This document shows, one piece after another, positions 6,651-7,967 of a stretch of DNA of 7,967 nt. Each line of letters starts with the position of its first letter. Positions within the stretch are counted from its first letter, which is position 1. The notes under the pieces are model-generated. The model saw only the letters and a list, made by a program, of their open reading frames with translations, did no database searches and was not told the DNA's origin. The translations under genes were made by a program, and so were the position numbers. The stretch comes from Bacteroidota bacterium (lineage in GTDB: Bacteria; Bacteroidota; Bacteroidia; Chitinophagales; UBA8649), in assembly GCA_003447535.1 (NCBI GenBank), contig DLYY01000099.1:1-7967 (forward strand), read 5' to 3'.

Positions 6651-7100
6651 TTACTCTGTTTCTGCGGACTCTGTTTCCTCAACGACCGCTTCTACTTGTT
6701 GACCTGGCAATTCTTTGGTTGTAGCCAAAACAACAGTTACGTGATTAGATCGTTTTCTAATTCGATGAGCTCTTCCTTGTGGTGCTGGTCTAAAGCGCTT
6801 TAGCATACGACCACCCCCGCACATAATCTCCTTGATAAAAAGACCATACTCCTCTGGACGCTCCCCAGTCTTTTGCTCAAAATTATTGATAGCAGATAGT
6901 ACAAGCTTCTCTAACTTCTCACTTACTTCTTGCTTCGAGAACTTGAGAATATATAATGCTTCTTCTACACTCTTACCACGGATGAGATCCACAACCAAAC
7001 GCATTTTGCGTGGAGACGATGGATAACTCCCTTTAGCAACAAAGACCGATTTGCGAGATTCTTTGATGGCTGCCGCCATTTCTCTTTTACGCTTACCCAT
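6651..7100 (-). CDS. rplV: 50S ribosomal protein L22, with acidic C-terminal tail
   Basis: L22 lines the nascent-peptide exit tunnel. The globular domain spans about residues 15-95 (VFVAKGSYPSSPRKMRLVVD at 19-38, then RGKSVEEALYILKFS, 41-55), and the long beta-hairpin that reaches into the tunnel is at about 96-122, with LKRFRPAPQGRAHRIRKRSN (100-119). The hairpin is intact, with no deletion of the kind linked to macrolide resistance in E. coli (the MKR triplet there is LKR here). The protein is 149 residues, longer than the 110 of E. coli and, as I recall, the roughly 136 of Bacteroides. Part of the excess is a tail with seven glutamates and no basic residue in the last 20 positions (130-149). 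It lies 5 bases after rpsS and is followed by the 108-base spacer. Confidence 0.99.
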   Translation of the reverse strand: MGKRKREMAAAIKESRKSVFVAKGSYPSSPRKMRLVVDLIRGKSVEEALYILKFSKQEVSEKLEKLVLSAINNFEQKTGERPEEYGLFIKEIMCGGGRMLKRFRPAPQGRAHRIRKRSNHVTVVLATTKELPGQQVEAVVEETESAETE

Positions 7101-7105
7101 AATTC

Positions 7106-7375
7106 TTATTTAAGCTTTTTTGAAGAGTGACCTTTAAATGTTCGCGTAGGAGCAAACTCACCTAACTTATGGCCCACCATGTTTTCTGTAACAAAAACAG
7201 GAATGAACTTATTTCCATTGTGCACGGCAATCGTGTGCCCCACCATATCTGGTAGAATCAATGAACCCCGAGACCATGTTTTAATCACAGACTTTTTGCC
7301 TGAGTCGTTCATAGCATCGACTTTCTTTAACAATTTATGCGCCACATACGGCCCTTTTTTGACTGATCTTGGCAT
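7106..7375 (-). CDS. rpsS: 30S ribosomal protein S19
   Basis: S19 sits in the head of the small subunit with S13 and contacts the A-site finger of the large subunit. The 89-residue length is typical. It starts [19 protein letters not shown] (1-19) and contains [20 protein letters not shown] (32-51), [20 protein letters not shown] (52-71) and [13 protein letters not shown] (72-84), which together hold the family signature around the conserved [10 protein letters not shown] stretch. The gene is 5 bases downstream of rplB and 5 bases upstream of rplV, the standard S10-operon order. No Shine-Dalgarno sequence is seen before the ATG. Confidence 0.99.
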   Translation of the reverse strand: MPRSVKKGPYVAHKLLKKVDAMNDSGKKSVIKTWSRGSLILPDMVGHTIAVHNGNKFIPVFVTENMVGHKLGEFAPTRTFKGHSSKKLK

Positions 7376-7380
7376 GAGAA

Positions 7381-7967
7381 TTACTTCTTACGTTTACTAA
7401 TAATAAATCGGTTGGAAGCCTTGTTTGGATTCCGTGTTTTCTTTCCTTTGGCATATAGGCCTGTACGAGATCTAGGATGACCTCCTGACGAACGGCCTTC
7501 ACCACCACCCATCGGGTGATCAACTGGATTCATCGCTACACCACGAGTTCTTGGACGACGTCCTAACCAGCGTTTACGTCCTGCCTTACCTAACACTTTC
7601 AATTGGTGGTCAGCATTAGAAACAGAACCAATAGTCGCTAGACATGTGCGAAGAATCAAACGAGTCTCCCCTGAAGGAAGCTTCACAATAGCATACTTGC
7701 CTTCTCGAGCACTAAGTTGTGCGTAAGAACCAGCGCTTCGTGCTAACTCAGCACCCTTTCCTGGCTGTAATTCAATGTTATGAATAACAGTACCTAATGG
7801 AATCTCGTCAAGGTATAGAGCATTACCCACTTCAGGACTAACTCCTTTACCGGATTCAATCTTTTGGCCAACCTTTAATCCTGTAGGAGCGATGATGTAT
7901 CGCTTTTCACCATCGGGATACTGAACTAAGGAGATTCGCGCGGAACGATTCGGATCATACTCAATGG
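7381..7967 (-). CDS. rplB: 50S ribosomal protein L2, partial (5' end beyond window)
   Basis: L2 is a primary 23S rRNA-binding protein next to the peptidyl-transferase centre and needed for subunit joining and tRNA binding. The last 194 residues are present; family length is about 273-275, so roughly 80 N-terminal residues are missing. The visible part begins [20 protein letters not shown] and continues [12 protein letters not shown] (OB-fold end), then the SH3-like domain with [20 protein letters not shown] and [20 protein letters not shown], then the C-terminal [20 protein letters not shown] loop. The histidine of DHP corresponds to E. coli His229, reported as important for peptidyl transfer, and is kept. 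Two residues later the common His is Met, which I recall as usual in Bacteroidota. A GTG at 7828-7830 lies mid-protein and is not the start. Confidence 0.98.
   Translation of the reverse strand, partial: IEYDPNRSARISLVQYPDGEKRYIIAPTGLKVGQKIESGKGVSPEVGNALYLDEIPLGTVIHNIELQPGKGAELARSAGSYAQLSAREGKYAIVKLPSGETRLILRTCLATIGSVSNADHQLKVLGKAGRKRWLGRRPRTRGVAMNPVDHPMGGGEGRSSGGHPRSRTGLYAKGKKTRNPNKASNRFIISKRKK

Noticed and set aside
6651..6713. Acidic L22 tail as a frameshift or sequencing artefact
   Set aside because: The frame runs smoothly from the conserved hairpin into the tail and ends at a normal TAA; without a comparison there is no sign of a shifted continuation of the family C-terminus.
7335..7523. 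Minus-strand open frame spanning the rplB/rpsS junction
   Set aside because: Overlaps the conserved L2 C-terminus and S19 N-terminus in another frame and resembles no known protein.
1..7967. Mobile element, CRISPR array, tRNA/rRNA gene or new defence system
   Set aside because: The window is filled end to end by conserved ribosomal genes and secY; the only unexplained stretch is 108 bases, too short for such a system, and no direct repeats or tRNA-like folds were seen.

Overview
The window is a segment of a bacterial ribosomal protein super-operon (S10-spc type), read entirely from the minus strand. In transcription order, from high to low coordinates, the genes are rplB (5' end cut off by the window edge), rpsS, rplV, rpsC, rplP, rpmC, rpsQ, rplN, rplX, rplE, rpsN, rpsH, rplF, rplR, rpsE, rpmD, rplO and secY (3' end cut off). 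That is 16 complete genes and two partial ones. Two genes have no ATG-to-stop open frame of ordinary size and had to be read directly: rpmD (59 residues) and secY (GTG start, runs off the window).

The host looks like a member of the Bacteroidota. The proteins resemble that phylum throughout: L2 has HPM where most bacteria have HPH, S14 is the long zinc-free form, and SecY opens with a typical short N-terminus around NIWKIDDLRQK. Almost no gene has a Shine-Dalgarno sequence, and A/T-rich start contexts dominate, which is known for this phylum. I cannot name a class or genus from the sequence alone. By eye the base composition is moderate and even, with no sign of foreign DNA.

Layout: 7381-7967 is L2; 5190-7375 carries the rest of the S10 part (S19, L22, S3, L16, L29, S17); 865-4914 carries the spc part (L14, L24, L5, S14, S8, L6, L18, S5, L30, L15); 1-855 is the protein-export channel SecY. 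Spacing is very tight, from a 4-base overlap (rpmC/rpsQ) to 20 bases (rpsN/rpsH). There is only a 6-base gap at rpsQ/rplN, where E. coli has a separate spc promoter, so one continuous transcript is likely. The single exception is a 108-base spacer between rplV and rpsC that holds an imperfect stem-loop and no gene.

The genes supply components of both ribosomal subunits in a coordinated way, and secY couples ribosome supply to the membrane translocon. This is an ordinary, highly conserved housekeeping region. I found no new biological system; the rplV-rpsC spacer is the only structure the genes do not explain.
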